DNA from: Aquilaria yunnanensis
Lineage: Eukaryota > Streptophyta > Magnoliopsida > Malvales > Thymelaeaceae
NCBI GenBank assembly: GCA_039654915.1
Contig: CM077596.1
Span: 78,741,751-78,805,750, forward strand
DNA: 64,000 bases
Direction: 5' to 3'
Made by a program: the position numbers and the translations under genes. The notes under the pieces are model-generated. The model was not told where the DNA came from. It saw only the letters and a list, made by a program, of their open reading frames with translations, and made no database searches. This document shows positions 11,749-23,565 of the stretch, piece by piece (the first letter of the stretch is position 1; each line of letters opens with the position of its first letter).

Positions 11749-14085
11749 TTACCTGGATTCCCCACAAGTTTGGGACGTCTCAACCAGCATCTCGATTTTC
11801 TGGACAACAGAAGCAGCAATTTAGATGGCCTTGCTGGCAACATAATGATTCATCAATATTGGTGATTAGTTCATGGTTTCAACCTTTTTCATACAACTGT
11901 CCATATAACATTCGACCAAGCAAGTCACAAAAAAGTTCCAGCTAATCCAAAACAAGTTACCTTCACAGATCTACTAACTTCTTCAAGTTTGTTCAGCAGC
12001 AATTCTCCAGGCATCATACTCCTGACACGCGGAGAACTCATCACCTGAAGGGCATATATATTAAAGATTTCAAAAGGATTAATAAAAACAAAAGGAATGA
12101 ATGATAACTCAAACATTCTAAAAACCCATCATGTGAATGGAAGCATGAGCAGGAAGTAGAACACAGAGCTGCGGAACACCAGGTGGAAACCCCTTTAGCT
12201 TCTGCAAAAAGGCCATACAAATTTTACTACAGAATCCTACATATCGTGTCCACGGATAGGATCTTTAGGTGACCATACTCTTGACGGCTAGAAAATATAT
12301 AGAGATTGGTTGGTTTAATGTCAAACGATGCAAGGACTCAATCATTTAACTGAGCATATATGCAGGTCTGTCGCCAAGCACTTCACATGATATTTCATAT
12401 TTCTGGCACCCACCAGTGAAAAAGTATCTAAAACACAAAATAAAGAAAGTGAAATTGGGGGCTAACAAAATCCAGTGAAGCAAACATGTAACTATGAAAA
12501 ATGACATACACTGTTTCATTTCCTTTTTAGCTTTTGCTTTGTGGTGTTTGGATAACTACCTTCACACTTTTGGATGGTGATCGTAGAGCTTGTGGGCCCT
12601 CTGTTAATGATGCCATTCTAGACATATTGTCGCCTCTTCCAGTGTACTTCCAACTTTTACCAACATCCTGTACAGACTTTGCTGCTTCTGAAATGATCAC
12701 CTGAAAGGGAGAGAGCTAGTTTTTAACATATTCAACAACAAAAGACAACAGTAAAATAAGGAGAATGTGAGTGAGCTTTTAATTCTTAACCAGTTTAAAT
12801 GTTAGCACTTTGCTTGTCAGCTTTAGAATACAAGAGAATAAAGGAAAAAAATTAACAAACAAGGGACAGAAACAGGTTTTTGCCCAAACACAAAATTAGA
12901 CATGAAATGGTAACCTTTCTCAGAAGTCCAGGATTAATAACCCCTTGAATCTGTAATTCATCTACAGGTGCAGGTTTCCCATGAGATATACTTTCAACTC
13001 TAAAAGTATTGACACCATAGATAGACTGCAAACAACCTATAAGCATCAGAATGCACACCAACATTATTTAGTCATCAACAATTGGAATAGTATTCATAAC
13101 AAATATGATGTTGGAAAGAAGTACATGTAAGGCCCGAAGATAGGAGGAGTGGCAACATACAATGAAATTACAAAAATCGTATTAAAAAGAAAAAAAAAAT
13201 TGATCAGTAACAAGATGGAGCATAATTCTGCCTGCCGAATATTTGTTCCATGCAATCTATGTACGAGTAATTATAAAGAAAAGAAAATCATGTATACATT
13301 TTGATTGCTTAATTCAAATATAACAGGTAACTGCGTGATTCTGACGTCTTGTCCTCACCCAAATACTACTGTAATTGAGAAACATGGCAATGAGCACAAA
13401 GAATGTATGTTTTTTCCTTCTTCTGTTGCTGGGTGAATAATAAACAAGTGTAGTAACAAAGGGGGCAAAGGAAAAGCAATTAAGAAGCCAGAGAAAGGGT
13501 TAAGGCATTCATACATAAAGGTTTAGCATAATTACCCTGTTCGATTATGATGTCAATCACCTGAGAAAGAGGTACATGCCTCTCAAATTTTACAACACCC
13601 CAAAATGGGAAAAAAGAGGGCCTTGAGACCTTCAAGAATAAAAAAATGGAAATGGAAGATTGAATTATTCACCAGCACCAGGCATAACCATAAGTGCATA
13701 AAGTCATACGTATCCATTTGTGCCACATTTGCACCAAAACTGAACAATCAGCACAATTGAATACCTTGTAAACAATTTCACCAGGTGTGACGTACAGCTT
13801 GCGCGAGGAAATATCCCTTCGAATCACATATCTCCTTATGGGCAGATAAAGCAACATAATGATCCCAACACCCCAGGCCAAAACCAGTAAGAGTGAAATA
13901 CAAACCCATATAACAGTGTCATACTTGACATTGTTTTCAGCAAGTTCCTCAAATGATGCTGAGTACAGTATCTCTTCAGAAGTTTCAATGTCAATACCAT
14001 CTCCCAAATCCGATCCTGAATCGGCAAGTAGGCGATCCGTGGATGACCGAGCTTCTGAAAGACCATCTGTATGACCCATCAACAT
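11749..14085 (-). CDS. Membrane protein with YdbS-like bacterial-PH domain
   Basis: Proposed exons on the minus strand: 14085-13765, 13629-13536, 13036-12915, 12700-12560, 12201-12130, 12044-11961, 11799-11749 (885 nt, 294 residues). The start chosen is the first in-frame ATG (MLMGHTDG); a second ATG lies two codons later. An acidic N-terminus is followed by one long hydrophobic span at about residues 57-82 (WVCISLLLVLAWGVGIIMLL), then RRYVIRRD. After this comes a region resembling the bacterial PH_2/YdbS fold, with PLSQVIDIIIEQGCLQSIYG as the key segment. The C-terminus is an amphipathic helix-like tail (ELLLNKLEEVSRSVKKIEML). The family is a plant conserved protein of unknown function (probably a DUF7642-type protein, named from memory). 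All borders are GT-AG except the exon-5 donor, which is AT if the frame is kept. See findings. Confidence 0.8.
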
Positions 14086-14500
14086 GTCCACTCAAGCTTC
14101 AAAACTAAAGAAATAAAAAAAAAAAAAAAAGAACAAACATAAGAACAAATTTGAACAACACCATTTTACATCGTTTAGCCTTCCAAAACATTCAACCAAG
14201 ATGAGGACTGTGGGTGGGGCAACCTGATTCTGTTGGTATTGCCGTTTTATTACGGTTTATGAAGCATCGGAATGGCATTTCAAACACATAAAACGAATGA
14301 ATTTCTCAAGTAACCAAACGGAAGATATGGATTTAAAAAGGAACAGAAATATGAAGATGAACAGATCAAACGAGGATGAGAAACCCATCACCTGATACTC
14401 CTCGCAGAAGCTCCAGGAGCGACAAAAGCAAGAATTTCTCAAGGAAGTGATGTGTTTAAAATCGGTCCGGCGTTGTGTGTGTCGGAAATGGGAACTCAAA
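14086..14500 (-). promoter_or_regulatory. 5' leader with probable intron of the PH-like gene
   Basis: On the minus strand a plausible donor (TATCAG followed by GTGATG, near 14392) and a pyrimidine-rich acceptor ending TTTAG at 14105 suggest a 5' UTR intron of about 290 bp. The promoter would lie above about 14500. No TATA box was identified. Confidence 0.45.
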
Positions 14501-14759
14501 CGGGCTCAGCCAAACTACCAGTCCATCAGTCTGCTTGTTTTTTTATGCTTTCAGGGATTATTTGTATCCTCGTCTCTCTCCCGTTCCCGTTGCTGGGAAT
14601 TTCTCGATTCTCAAGGTAGAAAGTCATTTCGGGCCTAACTTTTTTGGTTTTTGCCTTCTGAGGCCCAATACAGGAGTCAATCAAGCCCAAAACAGAGGAT
14701 TACATAGGCTAGGCCGAGGCTCTCATCGTTAGCCTCCCCCAACTCAGCGGAAACATTTA

Positions 14760-15215
14760 AACATGAATCAGCATTTGGTGGGTCGGTTTGGAATTGATTC
14801 TATCACAATGGTCTGATCGTTTTTTAGTTTTTAAAAAATAAATTTAAATTTTCTGATCGATCCTAACCGTCTGATATATTTCAGTTCATTAGATTCCTCT
14901 CTCTAAGACCTAGGTACATAATAAATAAAAATAATAATATCAATACTCTAAATTTTACATCTCATATATAAAATTAAAGAATAATCAACAAAATATAATC
15001 TAAAATTAGTATCTAATAGCTTTAATATATATAGGATCAATATAGATAATAGTATAATATTTATTACTATTCAGTCTATTTGGTTTAAAGTCTATGATCC
15101 AGTAACATATTAAAAAACAAAACATCAAATTCAATTTTGGTCAGGACCGACTGAATTAGAAAAATAACCAAATCATTTTATCCAAATATAATCTATCTTT
15201 TCAATTTTTTAATTT
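14760..15215 (-). mobile_element. hAT-type MITE, copy 3 (inverted)
   Basis: Read in reverse complement, this aligns with the elements at 4019-4576 and 34746-35285, sharing the GATTATATTTGGATAAAAT block and the series of short CCATTAT/CTATATTGA repeats. The 14760 end carries TCAGCATTTGGT, equivalent to the TGAGCATTTGGTT terminus. Exact ends and target duplication were not resolved. Confidence 0.6.
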
Positions 15216-15880
15216 TATCCAAATAATGTCTCAAGAAAACATTTGAAACACAACCATACTCTTCCTTATTCACACATCAAAATGGTTGATTGAAGGGAAG
15301 ACACATATTCTATTTTGTCCCTAAGGATGGAGCCCGTATAAAAGTGAGTGCAGGTAAATGTCACTATTAAATTTTGGAAAAACTAAGTAAATGGTATATA
15401 TTTTTTTAGGAGATATTCAAAATACCCACATAAAATTTTAGTTAATGACTTCATTCATCAAAAAAAGAATAAAATAAGGTTTGATTGTCCCTACTAAGAT
15501 AATTTTCTGGCTTTGCCCCTGTTTGTCCCTTGCATCTCCACTCACGTAAAAACCATTCAACAAGCCTCTTCATCCTCCTTCTCTTCCTTGCTTCCCAGTT
15601 TGCTCTCAGAGGTATGAAAATAAATTGTTGGCTTTGTTTTCTTTCATCCTTTTGATTCCACAATTATCAATTCCTACGCCTACAATCCAGTTTTTTTGCT
15701 TTTTTTTTTCTTCCAATCACCTTCATTAATCTTATTTCTTTTCTTGTTGATTGTTTGTAATTTTTGTTCCTCAATTGGATTGAATGAACTCAATTTGGTT
15801 GCTTATTTGCGTAAATGGTAAGAGACCTGTTGGGAATATGAGGAAGTTAGATTCGTTTCCTTTAGCATATTTTAGCTAGT

Positions 15881-16098
15881 TTTTTTTTTTGTATTCAAAA
15901 TCAGTATTACAAAGTATAGGGTTTGAAGGATTACAATTATAGTAAGGGAATGTCAACTTTGTTTGAGACCATAAGGCCACTGAACCCAATGTCAAAGCAT
16001 TATGGGAATTTGGGAAAAGAATTAGGAGTAAGGATTTGAACCCCTCTTATGGTTGGGGATCAATATCCTTTTTGTCAACCGAACTAGGTTGGTAAGAC
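15881..16098 (-). mobile_element. tRNA-derived SINE
   Basis: A 218-bp element on the minus strand. It has a pol III A-box-like sequence CCTAGTTCGGTTG (16088-16076) and a good B box GGTTCAAATCC (16042-16032), and ends in a poly-A tract (poly-T at 15881-15890 on the plus strand). It is flanked by a 15-bp direct repeat, CATATTTTAGCTAGT (15866-15880) and CATATCTTAGCTAGT (16099-16113), 14 of 15 identical. It sits just upstream of the DGD2 pseudogene. Confidence 0.85.
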
Positions 16099-16267
16099 CA
16101 TATCTTAGCTAGTTGAAAATAAGGATTAGTTGATTGATCTATTAACTCACTGAGCAATTTTTCTTTATGGCTCTAACCTCGAGTGATATGTGTTTTCTTT
16201 GGTAGATGCGCATCACCTAGTCTTTTCAAACTAAAGAAAGTGTGTGACAGAATGGTTTAATGAATTG

Positions 16268-19200
16268 ATGGATAAGGAGAAGTATATTGTAATTTTTATC
16301 ATAACTATCCTTCTCTCGATGACTAGAACCGCTGTAAATCCTCTGTCTTTTGCTACTTATCTCGCAAAAAATGGGATGAGAAATGCTACATTAGTAGTTC
16401 CATGGTTGTATGAAAGCGGCTTCCAAGTTACCGTTTTGTGCTCTAGATTGTCAATTCATGCTTTCAAAATGAAGCGTGATAAATTCATGCTCTAGGATTA
16501 CTAAAAGCACGCTTTTGTTTTCGACATATGTGAATTTGCTCTATTTTTTCCAAAACTTCCTGCTGTTGCTTTGTTAATGCACTAAGCACTTCTAGTTCCA
16601 ATGACTATAAGCTGGAACTAATTACACAACCTTTTTTTAGACCCATCTATATTTTCTATTATGATAAAAGAACCTACCTATATTTGTTACCCTTAATAAT
16701 GTTTTTGCACAAAGTTTTTCAAATTTAATTTTTTTGTTTCCTTTTCTTGAATGATAGCTTTCAATTTTTTTTTATTGTTTCAAGTCTTTAAAATACATAG
16801 GCACACACTTGTACATATGTCTCACCTTTTAATAAGAGGTATTTATATGATATGTATTCCTATTACATATAATGCTCTGGGGTCGCCTCCGTTCTTGATA
16901 CTTTTATAATTGTAACGAATTCACGTTCTCACTCCCTCTCCCACTTTCGCTTCCACTTCCGCTTCGTGTAACTTAGGTAACATTACGTTTGCTTTACCTT
17001 CGGATCAAGAGAATTATATCTATTGGTGGCTTAAAGAAAGCACTGCATTTATGTCAAGTTTCTTTGCATATTTTATCCTAAAAAGGTACGTACAAGTAAG
17101 TACCCTTCTATCATTTATTGCTTGTTGCCTGCTAAGGCCATGATCTCTCCCCACTCAGAAGTTTTGATAGCATATGAAATCTAAAAAGTATCATGCATGA
17201 TAAAACTTTTTCCAAATGTTGATATGTTGTTCAAGTTAATACAGTATCAATTCAGGTATTGCAAGTTTTTGGGCTTGCATGTCAAGCTATGTTCACATAG
17301 CAAAATACATTATAATTACCAGATTATTCCTAAAATAAAGTAGTACCATTTTGCCCGTTCTGATAAATTGCCATCAGTTACTCTATATTTACTACATTTT
17401 TATGCACTTAATGATATCACTCATGTAGTTTGCCCTAGATAAAATAGGCATTCTTCTAATAGGAGAAAATTTGGAGGTTATCCCTTCTGAAGAAGCAGAT
17501 ATTATTGTCCTTAAAGGGCCTAAAGATCTTACATGGTTTCATCATGGGAATAGGTGGAAAACTAACTTTTGCATTGTTATGGGTGTTATACATACAAATT
17601 ATTTCAAATATACATAGAGAGAGAAAAAGGGACAATTGTAAGCACTCTTCCTTAAACATGCAAATAGTTGGGTCGTTAGTATCCATTGTCATAAGATACG
17701 TCTATTTGATAAACTTATTTTATTGGTCATGCAGAGCAAAACAAAATTTTCATAAAAAAGTGGGCATCTTAATATACATGTTAGCTATGGACTTAAAGCT
17801 TTTATACTACTCTATGAGGCCGTTTTACTCAACGACCAATAGGATTTTTTTAGCGTGTTAGTGCGATTGGATGATCAATGAATGTTGAGTCTTTGTTTCA
17901 AGTTCACATTTTGTTGTTTTATCTGGATAAGCACTATAATGAACCCTACCCAGATATGCACATATTATTAGCAGAGAACTTTTCTAGTGTTGGAAGATGA
18001 AATGTGCAAATGAACAACTATAGGCATGTGTATCTACTTACATGAAGTAATCATCTTGAAATGTTTAAGTCATCAAATATTGATGATGATTCATGCCTTA
18101 ATTTGTTGGTGACCAAGGGTAATACCCAAAAAAGAATCCATGTTGAATATGTAGGTTCCTCTCATTCTCATAGGGAGAGTCCAAATATACTTGTTCCCTT
18201 AGCCTTTATTATTGTGTTCATACTTCTTAAAATATAGTTTATCTCATGTTACAGTTGCAATGTAAATGCAAGTAATTAGATTGTGTGCCACCACTTAAGA
18301 TTATCTAGGATCCATAGTTTACAATATTCATAGTGTTAATCCGAAGTTTTTGAAGTTGGGCAAGACAAAGTATGAGCAACTTTCTGGGACTGAGGGTAAA
18401 CATGCCTTAAGAAAATGTGCTTACTATATTGTAAAAATGGTCTAGAGAAAAAGCTACGAATAGTTCTTTAAGTTTCTTTCTAATGACCACAATGAACTGC
18501 AGAATCCTAAATTTAATCTATATGGCAGTGGTGAGGATTCTATGCAGATTAAGGAAACTACCAACAAGATGAAAGTTACTGTTGAAGTCAACCCTGGATG
18601 TGATCATACAGAACCATTATTTCATGAATAAGCAAAAATGTCAACTTTGATAATTTAACATCTAACCAATGCAAATAAATGTAAGTTTAGCTCCTAGATG
18701 ATTAAAGTTAATTTCTTGCTAGTACATTACAATTATTGTTGAGCATGCGTAGTGTGTAAGTTCAACTACTTTTTCTTTTCTGGTGCAAAGTGATCAGTGA
18801 TTTATTTTATTCTTTCTTTCTTATTTTGCTCTACTTCTTATTTCTTTTCTTCTTTTCTTTCTTATTTCTTGCTAGTACATTACAATTATTGTTGAGCATG
18901 CGTAGCGTGTAAGTTCAACTACTTTTTCTTTTCTGGTGCAAGGTGATCAATGGTTTCTTTTATTCTTTCTTTCTTATTTTGCTCCGCTTCCAGCTACAAA
19001 GCATTCTTGAATTTGAGCACCATGGATGTTGTTTGTACAACCAAAGTAAAAGCATTGGGTTGGGCAAAATTGTTGTTTGTGCCAATCATCTGTCCAATGA
19101 TTTCTTAATGCAATTCCCAAATTGTTACACATATGAAGGTGGAGGTTTTGTTAAAGCCACTAGAAAGGTACTTGCAAATGTCTCCAAGCAATTAACTGAG

Positions 19201-19450
19201 ACATAGAGACTTCCACAGTCTTTAGAAGCTGCCATAGAGATATTTTTAAAAGTCGATGATCTCAATCAAACTTTAAATATGAAGAAAACCTCTACTATCT
19301 CACTGGACCTGCAGAAAAATGTTAAGGATGCTTTGGCATTATTTTCATTATATAACTTTAGGATTTGAAGCAACAAAGAATGCTCAGTGTAATTCCTAAG
19401 AGAATGTAACATGATGAAGAGTAATGCAAATTACGGCTCCAATAAATTAA
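16268..19450 (+). pseudogene. DGD2: Digalactosyldiacylglycerol synthase 2 (DGD2-like) pseudogene
   Basis: Decayed, intron-containing copy of the glycosyltransferase that makes DGDG from MGDG at the chloroplast outer envelope. Recognisable blocks in order: MDKEKYIVIF with TAVNPLSFATYLAKNGMRN (16268-16408); ITFALPSDQENYIYWWLKES (from 16982); IPSEEADIIVLKGPKDLTWF and HHGNRWKTNF (about 17480-17570); NSWVVSI (17663); VIRLCATT then stop, then NIHSVNPKFLKLGKTKYEQ (18270-18385); NLYGSGEDSMQIKE to DHTEPLFHE (18480-18630); GKIVVCANHLSNDF to FVKATRK (19055-19170); and the tail GFEATKNAQ near 19365. In-frame stops interrupt several blocks, exon joins are broken, and a 153-bp tandem duplication lies between the last exons. 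Retained introns show a DNA-level duplicate, not a retrocopy. The region 17700-18260 has no clear homology. Confidence 0.88.
18711..19010. repeat. 153-bp tandem duplication in the DGD2 pseudogene
   Basis: Copy one starts at 18711 and copy two at 18864. Both share ATTTCTTGCTAGTACATTAC and TTGTTGAGCATGCGTAG blocks with only a few differences. It lies in the intron before the block that starts GKIVVCANH, and probably arose after inactivation. Confidence 0.88.
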
Positions 19451-21232
19451 TCAACAGGGCAATAGTATTGTTCATGTTAATAATAAATTTTGTAGAGTTA
19501 ATTGATTTGCTTTCATGGAATCACATGTTACATTTTGCAAATCTGTCTTCTTTAGTTAAATCAATTAAAGAAAGTTTAGTCACACAATAAAAAATCTTTA
19601 ATTTTCAATAGACGATCTAAAAAGTTTGAAGCATTTATGAATCGAGATGACAATGTTTAAGCTTTAAGGTCTTTCTTACATTTGCTCTTAGGCTAGATTA
19701 AATGTGTCATTATCACCTTGATACCTAAAAAAAGATAGTGTATGATTTGAGTAATAAGTACTAAGATTTTTTCAGTAGTTTTTAAGAATAAAATGATAAT
19801 TTTCACTTTTATATCTAACCGAAATAGAAATATGCTGAGTATTATCAACTGCAAACAACCAAAGTAACTACTATGGTTTTTGTTTGGGAACATAGTTTTT
19901 ATAATTAGTATTAAAATTGTGTATAATTTATTAATAGTGAAAATCAAACCATGAAACTAAAAGTTAAATGTAACCCTTAAATAACATTTTTAAAACACTA
20001 ACGATAATATGCTAAATGGGTTCCAGTACTAAATGCTAGCGTTATTTCCAAAACAATGCATAATAATTAGTGCAAAGAAGACGAAAGCTTCTAATATTCT
20101 TTAACTGTAGAAAGAATCTATGATTCAAGTTTCACCGTATCTTGTACTTTGTAGAGCATTGATTCTAACATCTAGGTCATTTTGGAAATAAGGCATAATC
20201 TTTGACGACCTGCCTCTAGAAATAGCCAACAATACCATTGTTTTGCTTCCAACACCTACAAATATCTAACCCTGTAGTAGACAACTTCAGCTTGCTGGAC
20301 TTGTATTCTAACATCGTCGGCGGCCATCTAAGATTTGAAATTTATCTAACACGGTCGCATAAGCTATTCTTTCATGGTCAAGCCCTTTATCACTGTGACC
20401 CTAATTCCACACTCAAATGCTCTTTGTTGGGGTAAATTTAAATTCTAAGAAGATGGTTACAACTATCATTTAGGCATAGAATCATTGCAGCAGTTTAGAC
20501 AAAGGAACAGTGGCTACGGTGGCAGAGAAGGTGTTGATTGGTTGTGCAAGAATCATTTTTTTGTGAGTAGAAAGAGCTTTTCTTGGGGAAATTGAACATC
20601 TCCTATCTCTCTGCCACACCAAATGATGTGAGAATTTCATTTTAATCCAGGGATTATGATATTTGGTTAGAATTTTATCAGTGCTGTTGCGTCTTAGATT
20701 TTATATCTAGTCTAGTGTTAATCATTTGGCTAATGTTATACATCTGTTGAAGAGTTTTCACCTAGCCTGATTCAGTCAATACATATGTAAATCAAACACA
20801 AAATCCTATGAAGTTGGAGAAAAAAAGAATTAATTCCTCCAAAGCAAAACCCAAAACACATTACCACTGTATTTGCATCTAAATCTACATATGCATTTGT
20901 GCTATTACAAAAACAAAACAAAAAAACTAATATGGTGATTGAATTATAGGAGAAGAAAGCTTGTGTCCTACTTCATCTACTAAAAGAATTAATATTATGC
21001 TAGATCTGATTGTGCTTGAATTGATAATAAAATAAGAGACAAAACAGATATACTATAAGTTTTTGTATTTAAATCATAGCAACAATGTTATCAAAGTTAT
21101 GATTTGAATCTTAGAATCTTACGATTTTATGATCTAAAATAAAAAAAATGATTTGATTAAATTCTAGAATTATGATTACTTGCAATTACAATTCTAATAT
21201 ACTCCTATGATTAAAATTCATAAAAAACAAAA
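19451..21232. other. Intergenic, no supported gene
   Basis: AT-rich DNA with only short ORFs of no recognisable content. A short stretch at 21080-21220, rich in GATTTTA/GATC-like words, resembles the end sequence of the hAT element at 47156-48216, but the match is weak. Confidence 0.4.
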
Positions 21233-22729
21233 GAGAAATTTATAAAGACCTCCACTGTGGTTTTTCCTAATATATACTTATCACTTCGTATATTCAAAAA
21301 CCTACAGTTAGCCCCCTCTTTCACTAACTCCATGAGCCTATACGTTTACGGTCAATGAAAATAATGACGCTGGATTACCCTATATTTCTTGTTGCCCCTT
21401 CCTCTTTGCATTGTTTGAACTTTTTGTAGACTTTATTATTGTCAGCACTGCCACCACTGGAGCATGGCTTTTTGACCTTAATATTGCATACAATACAATG
21501 CCTCCTCTATGTTGGACCCATCTTGTTTCCTACCACTTTTATTCTAGATAATGGTCTGGTGAGAAGGAAAATGAAAAAAAAAAATCAATCTTCGGCCAAA
21601 ACTCAGACCCAAAAACTTGATGATCGCCCAAGGACTGAGATTGCAATCAAGCTGTCAATACTGTGCAATAATGTCCAGAATCGAGGTGCTACCATTAGCT
21701 TCGCAACATTGGCTAAACCTAAATTGGGTGCCACCGTTGGCTTTGGTCATTCCCCACACTCGGTTCTATTGCTTAATTTTTGATCCCACCGTCCAACCCT
21801 CATGTTGCCTTTGATTTATCATGAAACACACAGACATAGATTCTCTAAACACATCACAACTTTAACCCAAATCAAAACCCCACAAACAAATAACAAAATT
21901 CGTACTTCTATTTTACCAAATCACCAAACATAACTGAGATACAATCAGGTGGAAGATTAAATACCCAACTCAATGAGATCAAACAACTTGACATTAAATC
22001 CAAGTTCAAAGCACAAACAACTAAAGACCTAGAATCAATGAAATTGAGCAACCCAATATCAAATCAACTAAATCAACAGAGAAAGCAACATTTAACAATA
22101 AATAGAAAATTGAAAACTAGGCAATGGAACACTAGATTAAGTGAAAATGAAAAAAAATACTAACACAAAATTATCATATTATTCAATTTGAGCAACTGGG
22201 TAACTGAAAAATTATTAAGCCAAATCCGAATGCCCCCTCCTCAAATTATGAGTCTTTGCTGCCCACTTGCTCCATGCCACTAACACATTCCTTTATGCAC
22301 ATTCTTCTGTTTACCTATCGGGATGGTGAGTAGGTATCGAAAGAAAGGGTAAGGAATTTGACAAAAGAAAAGTCAGGCCAAAGGTTAGAAGATGTTGTGG
22401 TTGGGAGATGAAATCTACATTGAGAGAACCATTAGAACAAAAGATGGGTGGGTGGAATTCAATTGAATTTCTATTTTTTTTCCTTAGTATTTATTTCTAG
22501 TTTTGCCTCATACTCATACATGGTTTCTTTTAAGGATTTATATTTATTCATGAATTTTTCTCTTTTCTACAGTTGGCGATTTGAGCGAGGATGGTTCACG
22601 TGTAGAGGAGGAAGGTGACAGAGACTGAAGGCTTTAGCAAAAGATGAGGGGTAACTGTAGGATTTCAAATAGACAGAGGGGGTTAGTGCAGCTTAGGGCT
22701 TACAAGAGGAGGGTTTCTATAACTTTTGC
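21233..22729. mobile_element. Mutator-like element with perfect 9-bp TSD
   Basis: A 1497-bp element. Its inverted ends are related over about 90 bp (GAGAAATTTATAAAGA at the left, GCAAAAGTTATAGAAA read inward from the right, both followed by a CCTACAGTTA block). The flanking 9-bp repeat AAAACAAAA is perfect (21224-21232 and 22730-22738). The interior has an open frame at 21439-21783 (114 codons) without recognisable domain, possibly a captured fragment. No transposase is visible. Confidence 0.85.
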
Positions 22730-22795
22730 AAAACAAAAAACTATTCCGTGTGCGATCCCGATGTTATATAACATGGATAGCTTGGTATTGATCGC

Positions 22796-22883
22796 CACGT
22801 GTCCTATGCCGCGCCGGCAGTGCGGAATTGTCCCAGTTCCGAACCGAGGGGAACGTGTTGGTCAAAATCAAATCAAAAGTCAA
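22796..22883 (+). promoter_or_regulatory. Promoter motifs upstream of the C2 gene: G-box and W-boxes
   Basis: CACGTG (G-box, also reading as an ABRE ACGTGTC) at 22796-22801. Two W-box cores in reverse orientation: GGTCAA at 22860-22865 and AGTCAA at 22878-22883. They lie 140-230 bp upstream of the C2 gene ATG. WRKY and bZIP input would fit a stress-type C2 gene; this is inference from motifs. Confidence 0.5.
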
Positions 22884-23025
22884 ATTCTTAGACTAGAGTG
22901 AAGCAACCCCCGCTCTTTCGCTTTTCCTTCTCGCCACCTTCTCAAATCCAAACCCTTATATGCTATGCCCACTCCAGGCCTGACCTTCTTCAATTCCAAT
23001 TCTTTGCCAAAATCAATCCACTTCT

Positions 23026-23565
23026 ATGGCTGCCCTTTCTCGGACTATCGAAATCACCATTCTATCTGCCCACGACCTGCGAATCGATAACAAGCCCGTG
23101 AAGAAGAACCCCTACGTTGTCGTCTCCACCGACCCCTTTAACCGCTTCGCCACCCATCCCGATGAATCCGGCGGAAGCTATCCCTCCTGGAACCACAGCC
23201 TTGTCCTAGACCTTCCGCCAGCCGCACGCTTCCTCGCTCTTGACGTCAGGTGCAAGACATTCTCCGGCCACAGGGCCGTCGGATCTGTCAGCGTTCCCAT
23301 CTCGGACTTCGTCAGCGGGTTCGCGCCGGTGAACTTCTTGCAGTTCTTGAGTTACAGGTTGAGGGACGGGAGAGGACGCAAGAACGGGATCATCGATTTC
23401 TCCGTGAAGGTGATGCGTCCGCCGGAGCGCGTGGTTGCGGGGACAGAATTTCCAGCGAAAGGGATCGAGAAGGGTTCCCCTGGAGGAGTTGCGATTGGAG
23501 TGCCTGTATGGAGTCCGACCGTCTATCCTCCACCGTACCATCATCCCAGATCATCTTTTGCTTGA
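23026..23565 (+). CDS. C2-domain protein, BAP2-like
   Basis: Single-exon gene of 179 codons starting at the first ATG of a GC-richer block. The C2 domain covers about residues 6-130: RTIEITILSAHDLR as the first strand, then KKNPYVVVSTDP, SYPSWNHSLVLDLP, and FLALDVRC followed by VGSVSVPISDF. The C-terminal tail is proline- and tyrosine-rich (VYPPPYHH). The short single-exon layout and the opening motif resemble plant BON1-associated proteins (BAP1/BAP2), which bind membranes in a calcium-dependent way with copine BON1 and damp defence and cell death. SRC2-type C2 proteins are an alternative. Some of the acidic calcium-binding loop residues are present (SAHDL, STDP). Alternative-frame ORFs on both strands over the same stretch are shadows. 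Confidence 0.85.
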   Translation: MAALSRTIEITILSAHDLRIDNKPVKKNPYVVVSTDPFNRFATHPDESGGSYPSWNHSLVLDLPPAARFLALDVRCKTFSGHRAVGSVSVPISDFVSGFAPVNFLQFLSYRLRDGRGRKNGIIDFSVKVMRPPERVVAGTEFPAKGIEKGSPGGVAIGVPVWSPTVYPPPYHHPRSSFA

